Positions 18,645-31,485 of a DNA stretch of 64,000 nucleotides are shown here, piece by piece (position 1 is the stretch's first letter; each line of letters opens with the position of its first letter). The notes below the pieces were generated by a model. The model did not search any database and was not told the origin of the DNA. It worked only from the letters and a program-made list of their open reading frames with translations. The translations under genes and the position numbers were made by a program. The stretch lies in NCBI RefSeq assembly GCF_045679555.1, contig NC_092094.1, positions 15,700,612 to 15,764,611 on the forward strand. Direction: 5' to 3'. This DNA comes from Salvelinus alpinus (lineage: Eukaryota > Chordata > Actinopteri > Salmoniformes > Salmonidae).

Positions 18645-21600
18645 ATTTATGTTTTTTTTTTATCGTTGAGGTGTTGATGTTATTGAAGAGGAATTCAACT
18701 TGTAACATACAATATCTTGTCATATCTTTGTAAAATACATGGATAGATCATTTATTTGTGTCAATATCACTGTTCTATTGTAATTTGTGTTAGTTTGATA
18801 TTTCTCAAAACAACAACATATGAATAGTATGTAATAACGATGTTCAATACAAAATAAGGAGGCAACATATATTGTACATGTAGATCAACTGTAAACTGTT
18901 ACTTAAGGTGAGGTAATATTTTGTAAATCACTTTGCCATTGGTTTTCAGAAAATGAGTGGCCATTATAGAACAATATTATTTCACAACTTCTGTACCTCA
19001 GTGGTTGTAGAATCCTATTCTATGATATGCTGTGGACACTTATCTCGTTTCCCCTGTTCAGTAACAATTGATATACAGGTTAACTGCACCTCAAAATACA
19101 ATTTAAAGATTGAGATGGGATATAGCTTTGAATTATTGTCCTTCTAGATGCCCCTTCTAGATGTCCCTGTTTTTGTCCTGAGGTGTATGGTCACCACATT
19201 CAGCATTAAGGTGTGTGTGTGTGTGTGCTTGCACACCCGCATCTGATGCCCTCTGCTGAAGATACTCTGTGTTCATTTGATATGACATATCACTTTCCAG
19301 GTAACAGCTAATGCAGACATGTTGCCCTAAAGCAGATGAATTTTCAAAGTGACTTGTTGTCTTTCCTGTTGTGTACTATACCGTGTCACTGTTAAATTGG
19401 AGACAATGCGATGTCAGTCACTCGGGATCACCTCAGGATATTATGTGTGGTTATCTTGACACCTGGACTCAACATTGTCTTGCTATCATATTGTCAATTT
19501 GTCAGTGTTTAAACGAAGACCAATGACCGTATTTTGGCTTTGGTTTTTCAAACATTGCTGCAAGTTTAATTTCACATTTTCAATAAATTCTGAAACGTTT
19601 TCTGTTTGAATATTTTCATGTTGATACAATAACTCACCAAATGAAGATTTGAGCCAGGACTGTTGTCTCCTGTTCTACACTAGGGAGTAAACCTGATATA
19701 AAATGCACCACCAGTCTGACTTCCCGCTGGTTGTGAAACACTACCCCATTGAGTCATCTATGCAGCCTGTATGGCTGTAGCAGGATCCCAGTGAAAAGCT
19801 TAACGAAATGCACAACACCTCTGACTAATAATGGCCACTAATATGTCCATTGACAGTAACCACATTCATCCCACATATCAAATCTCCTGTGAAAGAGACA
19901 TGGTCCCTGTGCCACTGTCACAACCTATTGCACATATGTCACAGTCCCACTGACCAGCTGACAGGGCTGAAACCTTAAACCAGCCCTCTGTCATTAGCAT
20001 TAGAACATGAGTAATCAACTGGAATGAACCATCGCAGAGCCCTAAACAAAGGCCAGTTGGTCTGAAGCTTTTCAAAGATATATATCTGATAGAGACAGCG
20101 ATGAATCAGTCACACGCATGCGGACACACACACGCACGCACGCACACGCACACGCACCCAATACAATTTGTTAAAGTGTGTTATCGCTTGAGAATTTTGA
20201 TGTTCTCTTTCTGAGAAATTAGATACTGGCAAGCGGAAAAGTTTTCAACAATATGTATTGATTGTCAGACTGAGTTTGCCCTTGACTTGCCAATAAATAA
20301 CAGATAAAGTCAAAACAGTTGGTTAACTAGTTCACATTTGATAATCTTTTGAATGTGAGTCTGCCACCGCAGAAAAGATCTCTGGTGATATCAATCTTAC
20401 AAATTAATGGTTTGTGTGGGTGTGAGTGAGTGTATGTGCTTCACAGTGGAATAACGTCCTTGGTGTTGACTCGTTCCACAATAGAACCATAGAATACTCT
20501 GGACTGGAGTGTCAGAATACATTCCAAAATGATTATACCTCTGTCCAGGTTTCCAGTGTATTTTTTAAAATATCTTCAGTGTTTTTCAGAATACATTGAA
20601 GAGGAACAGACAGAGGAGTAAGGCAGGTGGGGGTTTCAGAAGCGGCACACTCATCGCAGGCAAACAAACGTGCCTGTCTAATCATTGCATATTTCACTTC
20701 AAAACTGCAGAGGTCAGCGTGCTGTTTGCAAGATGGCATTTCCTTTGTAAGCATTTGAACAGTGATCATCACACTTTTGTTGCAGTGACAATGGAAATAT
20801 TCAATAACAGAAGACCTGCCAAATCTCCGGCAGGGTGAAAATCTAACCCCCCCCCTCCCCGAACCAGAGCGTTGTCAACATTGTTCTTATGCTTTTGTGT
20901 CTATCTGACGTGCCTATTGCACAGATAATTTCTGATCATAAACTTGCATGGGTCAACTGTTTCATGGTGACCCGCCGGCCGGGCCGGGACTGTTTATGCC
21001 TGTGTTTCTAGAGCGAGGTTGGCAGCGGGCAACTTTAGCCTGGTCCATATTTGTCAACCTTCTGATAGCTCAACGCTCATAGCTGGCTTAGTTCCGTCGC
21101 ATAGTGCTGTATAGCCTCTCAATTGGAATATGACAAGAATTGTGTAATCTTTACAGGCATTAAGGGTCTATGAAGGTTTATTGTGGCATTAAGCCTTAAA
21201 AGTATTACTTTGTTGAAAGTATGACTAGAAGGGTGATTCCATACTAATAATAATCAGTTATTTAAAATGACTTGGTGGGCTACTTTTTTGTAAATGTTTT
21301 CTGTTAGCTGCAATTTGTATTTTTCTACAAATAACCTCATGTATGAAATCTTTAATAAATGAAGCTGTTCTTCCATCCAGACATTTCTCTTCTCGTCCAT
21401 TAGTAAAGGCTGGGGCCTCATAACTGACACTTAACGTTAACATAATCTTTCAAGTCTGCTTGATTTTATACAGGTATGTATTTGTCAGTCACTGCCTGAA
21501 TCCATAAAACCGCATTGTGTGGATTTAGTTAGTTAACAGTGACAAATAGCATTGTGTTGATGCGTCTGTCATCAGTCATACTGTATGATCACTTCTTCTT

Positions 21601-23340
21601 CCATTATCAATGAATCCCGCCATTGCCCTCATCATAGGATAACAGCCCCTGTCTGTGATATTAGTAGATATGGATTTAGTGGTGTGTCAGTAATACTATT
21701 GTTTGTGTCCTCACTCCTCTCACTGCTGTAAGCTGCCCTCTCCTTTTACAAGCTTACTGTTTATCATACCTGTATTAAATCAATCAATATCTCATCTCTC
21801 AATGTTGCATTGAGGCATATGCCAAAAACAGAGAGCCAACATCCAATATACCTTTCTTATTCAGTATGTCCTATACAGTGGTGTAAGCTCTACTTTGAGT
21901 GACATTGTATCAGGTGTAGCGGTGTATAAGTTATCCTTCCCTCAGGGTTGGCTAGTTCTCTGTCTATCCTAATATCACTCAGCAACTGTCATCTTAACCT
22001 CATATCCTCACTAAACACCTGATCTCCACTTTGTCACACACAGCGGCCCCCTGCTTATATGTTTTAATACATTATTAGCCTGTGGCTAGGAGAGTCTGCA
22101 CCTGGGCTGCATTCCTCTAGGGCTACTGGACTGCGTTTGTTTTCTAGTAATCTTGTATCTTTTCGACCCAGTTGATGTACAAAAGACATGACAGTATTTC
22201 ATTCTGACCAGCAGGCCTCTGACCTCCAATACATGGGATGTGTCCAAAATTGCACTCTATTCCCTATATAGTGCATTACTTGGAGTTTTAGAAAAAATGT
22301 TCAAGTTGATGATTGGCAGGGACAGATAGCCCTTTAAAAATCCAGCTGAGAGAGATGGGTAACCCTAAAAACAACCGTTGGATGTGCCCCAAATGGCACC
22401 CTAGTCCCTGTATAGTGCACCACATTTGACCAGAGCCCTATGAAGTACGCTACACAGGGAATCAAGTACCCTTTGGGACATAGACCTAGTGTGGTGTTTC
22501 ATTCAGTGAGAGAGCTGTGTGCTTTCTGAATAGTAATAGCTGGGTGCTGCTGTGATGTCTGTCACAGAGGAGAGACGGGGGATTTGAGCAGGGTGGTGGG
22601 GGTGAGGGTGGACATGGAAGGAGATAGTGAGAGAGGTGAAACATTGCCGTTCACAAGGTTTTGATCCACTCAAGAGGAGCAAGAGAGAGATCACCTGCGC
22701 TTCACTGAGATTAGTAGGGGGAGAACGGGGAAGGAGGGGATAGAGAAGGAGAGAGAGAGAGATACAGCATATACCCCCCATTCACTTCCTATTCTGCTCT
22801 TTAACTTGACACACCATAGAGGAAACTGTCATTGTAAATAACAGCATTACCCATGCATTGTGAATAATGCCTGTATAATAATAATAAAAACCTGATAGGG
22901 TATAGCCTACTGGATTCATCTGAAAATCTTAGTAAGAATCCTGTGTTGTCCAAGCAAGTGGTTAATACCAGTTCAGTTAAGGTGAATGACAAACACATGC
23001 ATCTCCTACTATCTGCAGCTACACCTTTTATCAGTAACCTATAATATAAATATGCAAATCTACTGCTCAGTCATTACAATCTTCACTAGAGGCTATTCAC
23101 CTCCTAATATATTTAATTTGCATTGGTAGAGGGACCATGCATCATTGCGTGACACTTTTGAAACCAAATTTAAATAAATTGTGAGACTGAGGCCTGAATT
23201 GGCCCAAAGCTGGCAGGCTGATGTACACACAGCAAGGCTATGGACTTAAAACTCTGATGTACATATTCACCCCTATAGTGGGGACGAACGTCAGATGATA
23301 ATTCTGCTTTGGCATCAAAATTCATTATTAAGGAGCAAGA
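18645..23340. other. Intergenic region 3' of sall1, mostly unassigned
   Basis: No coding exon is recognised. It holds an AATAAA at 19582-19587, a GT microsatellite near 19211-19226, CACG-type repeats near 20127-20160, a C-run near 20850, and dispersed-repeat text near 22240-22480 with CCCTATATAGTGCA motifs also seen at 25500-25580. Minus-strand open frames such as 22503-22781 show no recognisable domain. Parts may be distal sall1 3' UTR or regulatory DNA. Confidence 0.45.
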
Positions 23341-23344
23341 GCTG

Positions 23345-24661
23345 CCATTATCAAATCAAATCTTATTGGTCACATGCACATGGTTAGCAGATGTTATTGC
23401 GAGTGTAGCCAAATGCTTGTGCTTCTAGTTCCGACAGTGCAGCAATATCTAAGATGTAATCTAACAATTCCACAACATCTACCTAGTACACACAAATCTA
23501 GTGAAGGAATGGAATAAGAATATATAAATATAAATATATGGATGAGCAATGACAGAGCAGCATTGGCAAGATGCAATAGATGGTATAAAACACAGTATAT
23601 ACATATGAGATGAGTAATGCAAGATATATAAACATTATTAAGTGACGAGTGATCCATTTATTAAAGTGGCCAATGATTTCAAGTCTGTATGTTAGCAGCA
23701 GCCTCTCTGTGTTAGCAATGGCTGTTTAACAGTCTGATGGCCTTAAGATAGAAGCTGTTTTTCAGTCTCTCGGTCCCAGCTTTGATGCTCCTGTACAGAC
23801 CTCGCCTTCTGGATGGTAGCGAGGTGAACAGGCAGTGGCTCGGGTGGTTGTTGTCCTTGATGATCTTTTTGGCCTTCCTGTGACATCGGGTGCTGTAGGT
23901 GTCCTGGAGGGCAGGTAGTTTGCCCCGGTGATGCGTTGTGCAGACCGCACCACCCTCTGGAGAACCCTGCGGTTGTGGGCGGTGCAGTTGCCGTACCAGT
24001 TGGTGATACAGCCCGACAGGATGCTCTCAATTGTGCATCTGTAAAAGTTTGTGAGGGTTTTAGGTGACAAGCCAAATTTCTTCAGCCCTCTGAGGTTGAA
24101 GAGGCGCTGTTGTGCCTTCTTCACCACACTGTCTGTGTGGGTGGACCAATTCAGTTTGTCCGTGATGTGTACACCGAGGAACTTAAAACTTACTACCCTC
24201 TCCACTACTGTCCCGTCAATGTGGATAGGGGGGTGCTCCCTCTGCTGTTTCCTGAAGTCCACGATCATCTCCTTTGATTTGTTGACGTTGAGTGAGAGTT
24301 TGTTTTCCTGACACCACACTCCGAGTGCCCTCACCTCCTCCCTGTAGGCTGTCTCGTCATTGTTGGTAATCAAGCCTACTACTGTTGTGTCGTCTGCAAA
24401 CATGATGATTGAGTTAGAGGCATGCGTGGCCACGCAGTCATGGGTGAACAGAGAGTACAGGAGGGTGCTGAGCACGCCCTCTTGTGGTGCCCCAGTGTTG
24501 AGGATCAGTGAAGTAGAGATGTTGTTTCCTACCTTCAACACCTGGGGGTGGCCTGTCAGGAAGTCCAGGACCCAATTGCATTGAAGTGGGTCTAGGGTGA
24601 CAGGTAAGGTGGAGGTGATATGATCCTTGACTAGTCTCTCAAAGCACTTCATGATGACAAA
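23345..24661 (-). mobile_element. LINE-B copy, 5' truncated
   Basis: On the minus strand this is the 3' half of the same family as the intact LINE at 56194-59688. The 3' end near 23345 reads (minus) CATGTGACCAATAAGATTTG. The 5' end is cut near 24661 inside the reverse transcriptase (ATGAAGTGCTTTGAGAGACT). 24662-24730 has two short direct repeats around GGGGCAATAGT / GGGGCGATAGT. Confidence 0.85.
23762..24652 (-). pseudogene. LINE-B reverse transcriptase, C-terminal half
   Basis: A 296-residue frame with the RT box FADDTTVVGLITNNDE, then MIVDFRKQQREHPPIHIDG, FKFLGVHITDKLNWSTHTDS and CTIESILSGCITNWYGNC. Compared with the intact copy, the segment from FAYRPNRST to about LDPALCNW is deleted (LDPLQ joins CNWVLDF), so RT core blocks are missing. 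The C-terminus is also frameshifted: the tail continues in 23743-24075. Confidence 0.85.
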
Positions 24662-24825
24662 AGGCAGCGCTACGGGGCAATAGTAATTTAGTTCAGACTA
24701 CGGGGCGATAGTCATTTAGTTCAGACTATGGAGCGCTAGGCTCTGACTGTGCTACAAGAGTGATAATGACTGTCTACTGTGGGGATCATGCACTGTGGGC
24801 TGCACCGCTCCGCTCAGATAGTTAA

Positions 24826-25227
24826 TTTTGACTCTAAAAGGTGTTGAAAGTGTTCCACAGGGATTCTGGCCCATGTTGACTCCAATGCTTCCCACAGTTG
24901 TGTCAAGTTGGCTGGATGCCCTTTGGGTGGTTGACCATTCTTGATACACATGGGAAATTGTTGAACGTGAAAAACCGAACAGCGTTGCAGTTCTTGACAC
25001 AAACTGGTGCGCCTGGCACCTACTACCATACCCCATTCAAAGGCACTTAAATCTTCTGTCTTGTCTGAATGGCACACAATTGTCTCAAGGCTTAGCAATC
25101 CGTCTTTAACCTGTCTCCTTCATCTACACTGATCAAGTGACATCAATAAGGAATCATAGCTTCCACCTGGATTCACCTGGTCAGTCTATGTCATGGAACG
25201 AGCGGATGTTCTTGATGTTTTGTATAC
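24826..25227 (-). mobile_element. Tc1-derived non-autonomous element, 3' truncated
   Basis: On the minus strand it matches the element at 46008-46505: terminal ACACTGAGTATACAAAACAT, then AAGAACATCCGCTCGTTCCA and shared internal text (GACCAGGTGAATCCAGGTGG). It keeps only one terminal repeat. Residual transposase-like coding such as LTQLWEALESTWARIPVEHF is out of frame. Confidence 0.65.
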
Positions 25228-25787
25228 TCAGTGTATAAGCATCGTGTCTGTCTGGGAAGAAATGAATGTGAACAGATTGTACGTAGAACACTATTTATGG
25301 TATTCACTGGAATTGTACAGAAACATCACATCATCATTATTAAACTTCCTTGATTTGAAATCATTTGTCAGCATTCTGTTCAAAGTTGCTGTCACTTAGT
25401 ATTGCCATTAGAGGCCATTCATTCTATTTCTGTTTCATTGGTCTTTTCTGTGCTGACATCATGAGAAAATGACACTGTCCAGACCAGCTGTGTTACAGTG
25501 GTCTGGACAGTGTCATATAGTGCACTACCTATGGCCCCTTGTCGAAAGTAGTGCACTATATAGGGCATAGGGTACCATTTGGGATGCAACCACTGACTGT
25601 GCAACAACTGGATTAACTGGTACTGAATATGACTATGAATACTGTCCGCCAAGCATGGCACGCTGCCCGCCTGGCACATGCTGGTACATCATTGTTCACA
25701 AATTATGTCTCAGGGCAGCTGGCTGATATGATAATCGAGAGTAACTGATGAGCCATTGTTTGTGTTCATCTGTGTGTGTGTGTTTCT
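25228..25787. repeat. Short dispersed repeat in unassigned sequence
   Basis: 25500-25580 contains AGTAGTGCACTATATAGGGC and TGGGATGCAACC, text that recurs in inverted or partial form near 22240-22480. The rest is unassigned and no gene is seen. Confidence 0.4.
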
Positions 25788-25967
25788 GGTTTTACTATCC
25801 TTGTGGGGACCAGAAGTCCTTACAAGGATAGTTCCCACAAGGAAAAGGCCATTTTAGGCCAAGGGTTAGGTTTAGGGTTACAATTAGGGTTAGGATTTTG
25901 GGGTTACAGTTAGGGTTAGGATTTTGAATGGGTATCAATTGTTTGGTCCCCACAAGGACAGTAAAAC
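25788..25967. repeat. Short TIR element with telomere-like GGGTTA repeats
   Basis: The left end GGTTTTACTATCCTTGTGGG and right end CCCACAAGGACAGTAAAACA are inverted repeats. The centre holds repeated GGGTTAGG / GGGTTACA units. It is a MITE-like structure rather than a true interstitial telomere, because the repeats are degenerate and confined between the TIRs. Confidence 0.6.
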
Positions 25968-25968
25968 A

Positions 25969-25971
<3 letters not shown>

Positions 25972-26004
<33 letters not shown>
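25972..26004. repeat. GT microsatellite
   Basis: About sixteen GT units immediately follow the TIR element. A simple sequence repeat. Confidence 0.9.
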
Positions 26005-26006
<2 letters not shown>

Positions 26007-26644
26007 CTCAGCACTACAAGAACAGATACGATGTACAGTGCATTCGGAAAGCATTCAGACCCCTTCCCTTTTCCACATTTTGTAATGTTACAGCCTTATT
26101 CTAAAATTTATGAATACATTTTTTCCCTCATCAACCTACACATAATACCCCATAATGACAAAGCGAAAACCGTTAATTTTTTTGTGAAAAAAAACAAAAC
26201 AAAAAAATACCTTATTTACATAACTATTCAGACCCTTTGCTATGAGACTCGAAATTGAGCTCGGGTGCATCCTGTTTCCATTGATCATCCTTGAGATGTT
26301 TCTACAACTTGATTGGAGTACACCTGTGGTAAATTCAACTGATTGGACATGATTTGGAAAGGCACACCTGTCTATATAAGTAAGATGGCGATGGAGAGAA
26401 AGGCAGACGTTTTACGTGTCCCCAACCTATTGTGTTTTTTGTTTGTTTATTTGCGTTGTTTGTAACTGATTGTTTTACTTATTTTGTACATAATGTTGTC
26501 GCCACCATCTCTTATGATCGAAAATCACTTCTAGACATCAGGACTGCGATTACTCACCATGTATTAGCAGAATCCTTTTTTTCCTTTAACGACTCTGACT
26601 AGCCCGACGCGAAGGATATACTGCCTTCTCGGGAACAGGCCCAG

Positions 26645-27217
26645 TGTCATGTTTTGTCATTGATTATCATGTCTTGTCCCTGTGCTTCCCTTCTATTCGT
26701 TTCCCTCTGCTGGTCTTATTAGGTTCTTTCCCTCTTTCTATCCCTCTCTCTCCCCCTCCCTCTCTCCCTCTCTCGCTCTCTCTCTCTATCGTTCCGTTCC
26801 TGCTCCCAGCTGTTCCTCATTCTCCTAACTACCTCATTTACTCTTTCACACCTGTCCCCTATTTTGCCCTCTGATTAGAGTCCCTATTTCTCCCTCTGTT
26901 TTCCGCTTCTGTCCTTGTCGGATCCTTGTTTGATGTTTGCTGTTCTGTGTCCTTGTTCCGCCCTGTCGTGTTTTTGCCTTCTTCAGATGCTGCGTGTGAG
27001 CAGGTGTCTATGTCAGCTACGGCCTGTGCCTTCCCGAAGCGACCTGCAGTCTGTGGTCGCGTCTCCAGTCGTTCCTCTCTACTGACGAGAGGATTTCAGT
27101 TTTCCTGTTTTGGATTTACCTAAGATAATATCCAGGAGTATCGTTTTTTGTTTAAGACTGGAATAAAGACTCTGTTTCTATTAAGTCGCTTTTGGGTCCT
27201 CATTCACCAGCATAACA
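26645..27217 (+). repeat. Chromovirus LTR 1 (5')
   Basis: 573 bp, begins TGTCATGTTTTGTCATTGAT and ends CACCAGCATAACA. It matches the other two LTRs along its full length by eye. The 5 bases before it, CCCAG (26640-26644), recur directly after LTR 3. It has long CT-rich tracts. A GGAATAAAG near 27162 could serve as the polyadenylation signal of the R region. Confidence 0.95.
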
Positions 27218-27234
27218 GAAGGATCCGACCAAGA

Positions 27235-28155
27235 ATGGACCCAGCGACTACGGATTCTCGCAACACTGCCGTCGAGTTCCAGGGAGCAATGCTCGGCAGA
27301 CACGAGCAGGAATTGTCTGCTGCTCGTCATGCCGTTGAGACCCTGGCCGCTCAGGTCTCCGACCTCTCAGGACAGTTTCAGAGTCTTCGTCTCGTGCCAC
27401 CAGCTACTTCCTGGTCTTCCGAGTCTCCGGAACCTAGGGTTAATAACCCACCATGTTACTCTGGGCAGCCCACTGAGTGTCGCTCCTTTCTCACCCAGTG
27501 TGATATTGTGTTCTCTCTCCAGCCCAACACATACTCAAGAGAGAGAGCTCGGATCGCTTACGTCATATCACTCCTTACTGGTCGGGCTCGGGAGTGGGGC
27601 ACAGCTATCTGGGAGGCAAGGGCTGAGTGTTCTAACGATTATCAGAACTTTAAAGAGGAGATGATACAGGTTTTTGATCGTTCAGTTTTTGGGAAGGAGG
27701 CTTCCAGGGCCCTGGCTTCCCTATGTCAAGGTGATCGATCCATAACGGATTACTCTATAGAGTTTCGCACTCTTGCTGCCTCCAGTGACTGGAACGAGCC
27801 GGCGTTGCTCGCTCGTTTTCTGGAGGGACTCCACGCTGAGGTTAAGGATGAGATTCTCTCCCGGGAGGTTCCTTCCAGCTTGGACTCTTTGATTGCACTC
27901 GCCATCCGCATAGAACGACGGGTAGATCTTCGTCACCGAGCTCGTGGAAGAGAGCTCGCGTTAACGGTGTTCCCCCTCTCCGCATCTCAACCATCTCCTC
28001 CCACCGGCTCAGAGACTGAGCCCATGCAGCTGGGAGGTATTCGCATCTCGACTAAGGAGAGGGAACGGAGAATCACCAACCGCCTTTGCCTCTATTGCGG
28101 TTCTGCTGGACATTTTGTCATGTCATGTCCAGTAAAAGTCAGAGCTCATCAGTAA
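27235..28155 (+). CDS. Ty3/gypsy chromovirus Gag, copy 1
   Basis: 306 residues, beginning MDPATTDSRN 17 bases after the LTR. The upstream in-frame codons are inside the LTR and are not part of Gag. A coiled-coil-prone N-terminus (RHEQELSAARHAVETLAAQV) precedes the retrotransposon Gag core (CYSGQPTECRSFLTQCDIVF to RALASLCQGDRSITDYSIEF) and a C-terminal CCHC zinc knuckle, CLYCGSAGHFVMSC. It would form the particle shell and bind element RNA in the cytoplasm. The frame is intact and identical to copy 2. Pol overlaps it in the -1 frame. Confidence 0.9.
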   Translation: MDPATTDSRNTAVEFQGAMLGRHEQELSAARHAVETLAAQVSDLSGQFQSLRLVPPATSWSSESPEPRVNNPPCYSGQPTECRSFLTQCDIVFSLQPNTYSRERARIAYVISLLTGRAREWGTAIWEARAECSNDYQNFKEEMIQVFDRSVFGKEASRALASLCQGDRSITDYSIEFRTLAASSDWNEPALLARFLEGLHAEVKDEILSREVPSSLDSLIALAIRIERRVDLRHRARGRELALTVFPLSASQPSPPTGSETEPMQLGGIRISTKERERRITNRLCLYCGSAGHFVMSCPVKVRAHQ

Positions 28156-31100
28156 GCGGAGGGCTACTGGTGAGCGCTACTACTCAGGTCTCTCCATCAA
28201 GATCCTGTACTACCTTGTCGGTCCATCTACGCTGGACCGGTTCGGCTGCTTCCTGCAGTGCCTTGATAGACTCTGGGGCTGAGGGTTGTTTTATGGACGA
28301 AGCATGGGCTCGGAAACATGACATTCCTCTCAGACAGTTAGGGAAGCCCACGCCCATGTTCGCCTTAGATGGTAGTCTTCTCCCCAGTATCAGATGTGAG
28401 ACACTACCTTTAACCCTCACAGTATCTGGTAACCACAGTGAGACCATTTCCTTTTTGATTTTTCGTTCACCTTTTACACCTGTTGTTTTGGGTCATCCCT
28501 GGCTAGTATGTCATAATCCTTCTATTAATTGGTCTAGTAATTCTATCCTATCCTGGAACGTTTCTTGTCATGTGAAGTGTTTAATGTCTGCTATCCCTCC
28601 TGTTTCTTCTGTCCCCTCTTCTCAGGAGGAACCTGGTGATTTGACAGGAGTGCCGGAGGAATATCATGATCTGCGCACGGTCTTCAGTCGGTCCAGAGCC
28701 AACTCTCTTCCTCCTCACCGGTCGTATGATTGTTGTATTGATCTCCTTCCGGGGACCACTCCCCCTCGGGGTAGACTATACTCTCTGTCGGCTCCCGAAC
28801 GTAAGGCTCTCGAGGATTATCTGTCTGTTTCTCTCGACGCCGGTACCGTGGTGCCTTCTTCCTCTCCCGCCGGAGCGGGGTTTTTTTTTTGTTAAGAAGA
28901 AGGACGGTACTCTGCGCCCCTGCGTGGATTATCGAGGGCTGAATGACATAACGGTTAAGAATCGTTATCCGCTTCCCCTTATGTCGTCAGCCTTCGAGAT
29001 TCTGCAGGGAGCCAGGTTCTTTACTAAGTTGGACCTTCGTAACGCTTACCATCTCGTGCGCATCAGAGAGGGGGACGAGTGGAAAACGGCGTTTAACACT
29101 CCGTTAGGGCATTTTGAATACCGGGTTCTGCCGTTCGGTCTCGCTAATGCTCCAGCTGTCTTTCAGGCATTAGTTAATGATGTACTGAGAGACATGCTGA
29201 ACATCTTTGTTTTCGTTTACCTTGACGATATCCTGATTTTTTCACCGTCACTCGAGATTCATGTTCAGCACGTTCGACGCGTACTCCAGCGCCTTTTAGA
29301 GAATTGTCTCTACGTGAAGGCTGAGAAGTGCGCCTTTCATGTCTCCTCTGTCACATTTCTCGGTTCTGTTATTTCCGCTGAAGGCATTCAGATGGATCCC
29401 GCTAAGGTCCAGGCTGTCAGCGATTGGCCCGTTCCTAAGTCACGTGTCGAGTTGCAGCGCTTTCTCGGTTTCGCTAATTTCTATCGGCGTTTCATTCGTA
29501 ATTTCGGTCAAGTGGCTGCCCCTCTCACAGCTCTGACTTCTGTCAAGACGTGCTTTAAGTGGTCCGGTTCCGCCCAGGGAGCTTTTGATCTCCTCAAGAA
29601 GCGTTTTACATCCGCTCCTATCCTTGTTACTCCTGACGTCACTAAACAATTCATTGTCGAGGTTGACGCTTCAGAGGTGGGCGTGGGAGCCATTCTGTCC
29701 CAGCGCTTCCATTCTGACGATAAGGTCCATCCTTGCGCTTATTTTTCTCATCGCCTGTCGCCATCGGAACGCAACTATGATGTGGGTAACCGCAAACTGC
29801 TCGCCATCCGCTTAGCCATAGGCGAATGGCGACAGTGGTTGGAGGGGGCGACCGTCCCTTTTGTCGTTTGGACTGACCATAAGAACCTTGAGTACATCCG
29901 TTCTGCCAAACGACTTAATGCACGTCAAGCTCGTTGGGCGTTGTTTTTCGCTCGTTTCGAGTTCGTGATTTCTTATCGCCCGGGAAATAAGAACACCAAG
30001 CCTGATGCCTTATCCCGTCTCTTTAGTTCTTCTGTGGCTTCTACCGACCCCGAGGGGATTCTCCCTGAAGGGCGTGTTGTCGGGTTGACTGTCTGGGGAA
30101 TTGAGAGACAGGTAAAGCAAGCACTCACTCACACTGCGTCGCCGCGCGCTTGTCCTAGTAACCTTCTGTTCGTTCCTGTCTCTACTCGTCTGGCTGTTCT
30201 TCAGTGGGCTCACTCTGCCAAGTTAGCTGGCCACCCCGGCGTTCGGGGTACGCTTGCTTCTATTCGCCAGCGGTTTTGGTGGCCTACTCAGGAGCGTGAC
30301 ACGCGCCGTTTCGTGGCTGCTTGTTCGGACTGCGCGCAGACTAAGTCAGGTAACTCTCCTCCTGCCGGTCGTCTCAGACCGCTTCCCATTCCTTCTCGAC
30401 CATGGTCTCACATCGCCTTAGACTTTATTACCGGTCTGCCTTCGTCTGCGGGGAAGACTGTGATTCTTACGGTTGTCGATAGGTTCTCTAAGGCGGCACA
30501 TTTCATTCCCCTCGCTAAGCTTCCTTCCGCTAAGGAGACGGCACAAATCATCATTGAGAATGTGTTCAGAATTCATGGCCTCCCGTTAGACGCCGTTTCA
30601 GACAGAGGCCCGCAATTCACGTCACAGTTTTGGAGGGAGTTCTGTCGTTTGATTGGTGCTTCCGTCAGTCTCTCTTCCGGGTTTCATCCCCAGTCTAACG
30701 GTCAAGCAGAAAGGGCCAATCAGTCGATTGGTCGCATATTACGCAGCCTTTCTTTTCGAAACCCTGCGTCTTGGGCAGAACAGCTCCCCTGGGCAGAATA
30801 CGCTCACAACTCGCTTCCTTCGTCTGCTACCGGGCTATCTCCGTTTCAGAGTAGTCTTGGGTACCAGCCTCCTCTGTTCTCGTCCCAGCTCGCCGAGTCC
30901 AGCGTTCCCTCCGCTCAGGCTTTTGTCCAACGTTGTGAGCGCACCTGGAGGGTCAGGTCTGCACTTTGCCGTTACAGGGCGCAGACTGTGAGAGCCGCCA
31001 ATAAACGTAGGATTAAGAGTCCTAGGTATTGTCGCGGTCAGAGAGTGTGGCTTTCCACTCGTAACCTTCCCCTTACGACAGCTTCTCGCAAGTTGACTCC

Positions 31101-31473
31101 GCGGTTCATTGGTCCGTTCCGTGTCTCTCAGGTCGTCAATCCTGTCGCTGTGCGACTGCTTCTTCCGCGACATCTTCGTCGCGTCCACCCTGTCTTCCAT
31201 GTCTCCTGTGTCAAGCCTTTTCTTCGCGCCCCCGTTCGTCTTCCCTCCCCCCCCCCCGTCCTTGTCGAGGGCGCACCTATTTACAAGGTACGGAAGATCA
31301 TGGACATGCGTTCTCGGGGACGTGGTCACCAGTACTTAGTGGATTGGGAGGGTTACGGTCCTGAGGAGAGGAGTTGGGTTCCATCTCGGGACGTGCTGGA
31401 CCGTTCGTTGATTGATGATTTCCTCCGTTGCCACCAGGGTTCCTCCTCGAGTGCGCCAGGAGGCGCTCGGTGA
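28086..31473 (+). pseudogene. Ty3/gypsy chromovirus Pol, copy 1 (one internal frame break)
   Basis: Domains in order: aspartic protease (LIDSGAEG, Asp at 28269), reverse transcriptase ([16 protein letters not shown] box at 29218-29229), RNase H ([16 protein letters not shown]), integrase HHCC zinc finger (H and H in [11 protein letters not shown] pair in CSDC), integrase core (acidic residues in DFITG, DRGPQF and NGQAERANQ) and a C-terminal chromodomain ([18 protein letters not shown]), which places it among chromoviruses. The protease part (28086-28895) and the RT to chromodomain part (from about 28881) are in different frames, split at a run of ten T. The rest of the frame is open to 31473. 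Confidence 0.9.
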
Positions 31474-31485
31474 GTGGGGGGGTAC

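Noticed and set aside
22503-22998. Minus-strand ORFs of 65-92 codons
   Set aside because: Leucine/serine-rich composition from a GA-rich region, with no recognisable domain or splice context.
26644-27123. ORFs of 60-95 codons repeated at 31428-31964 and 36270-36806
   Set aside because: They lie in the chromovirus LTRs and recur only because the LTR recurs.
27148-27234. Upstream extension of the Gag frame (335 codons)
   Set aside because: These codons lie in the LTR and the 17 bases after it; the ATG at 27235 is the plausible Gag start.
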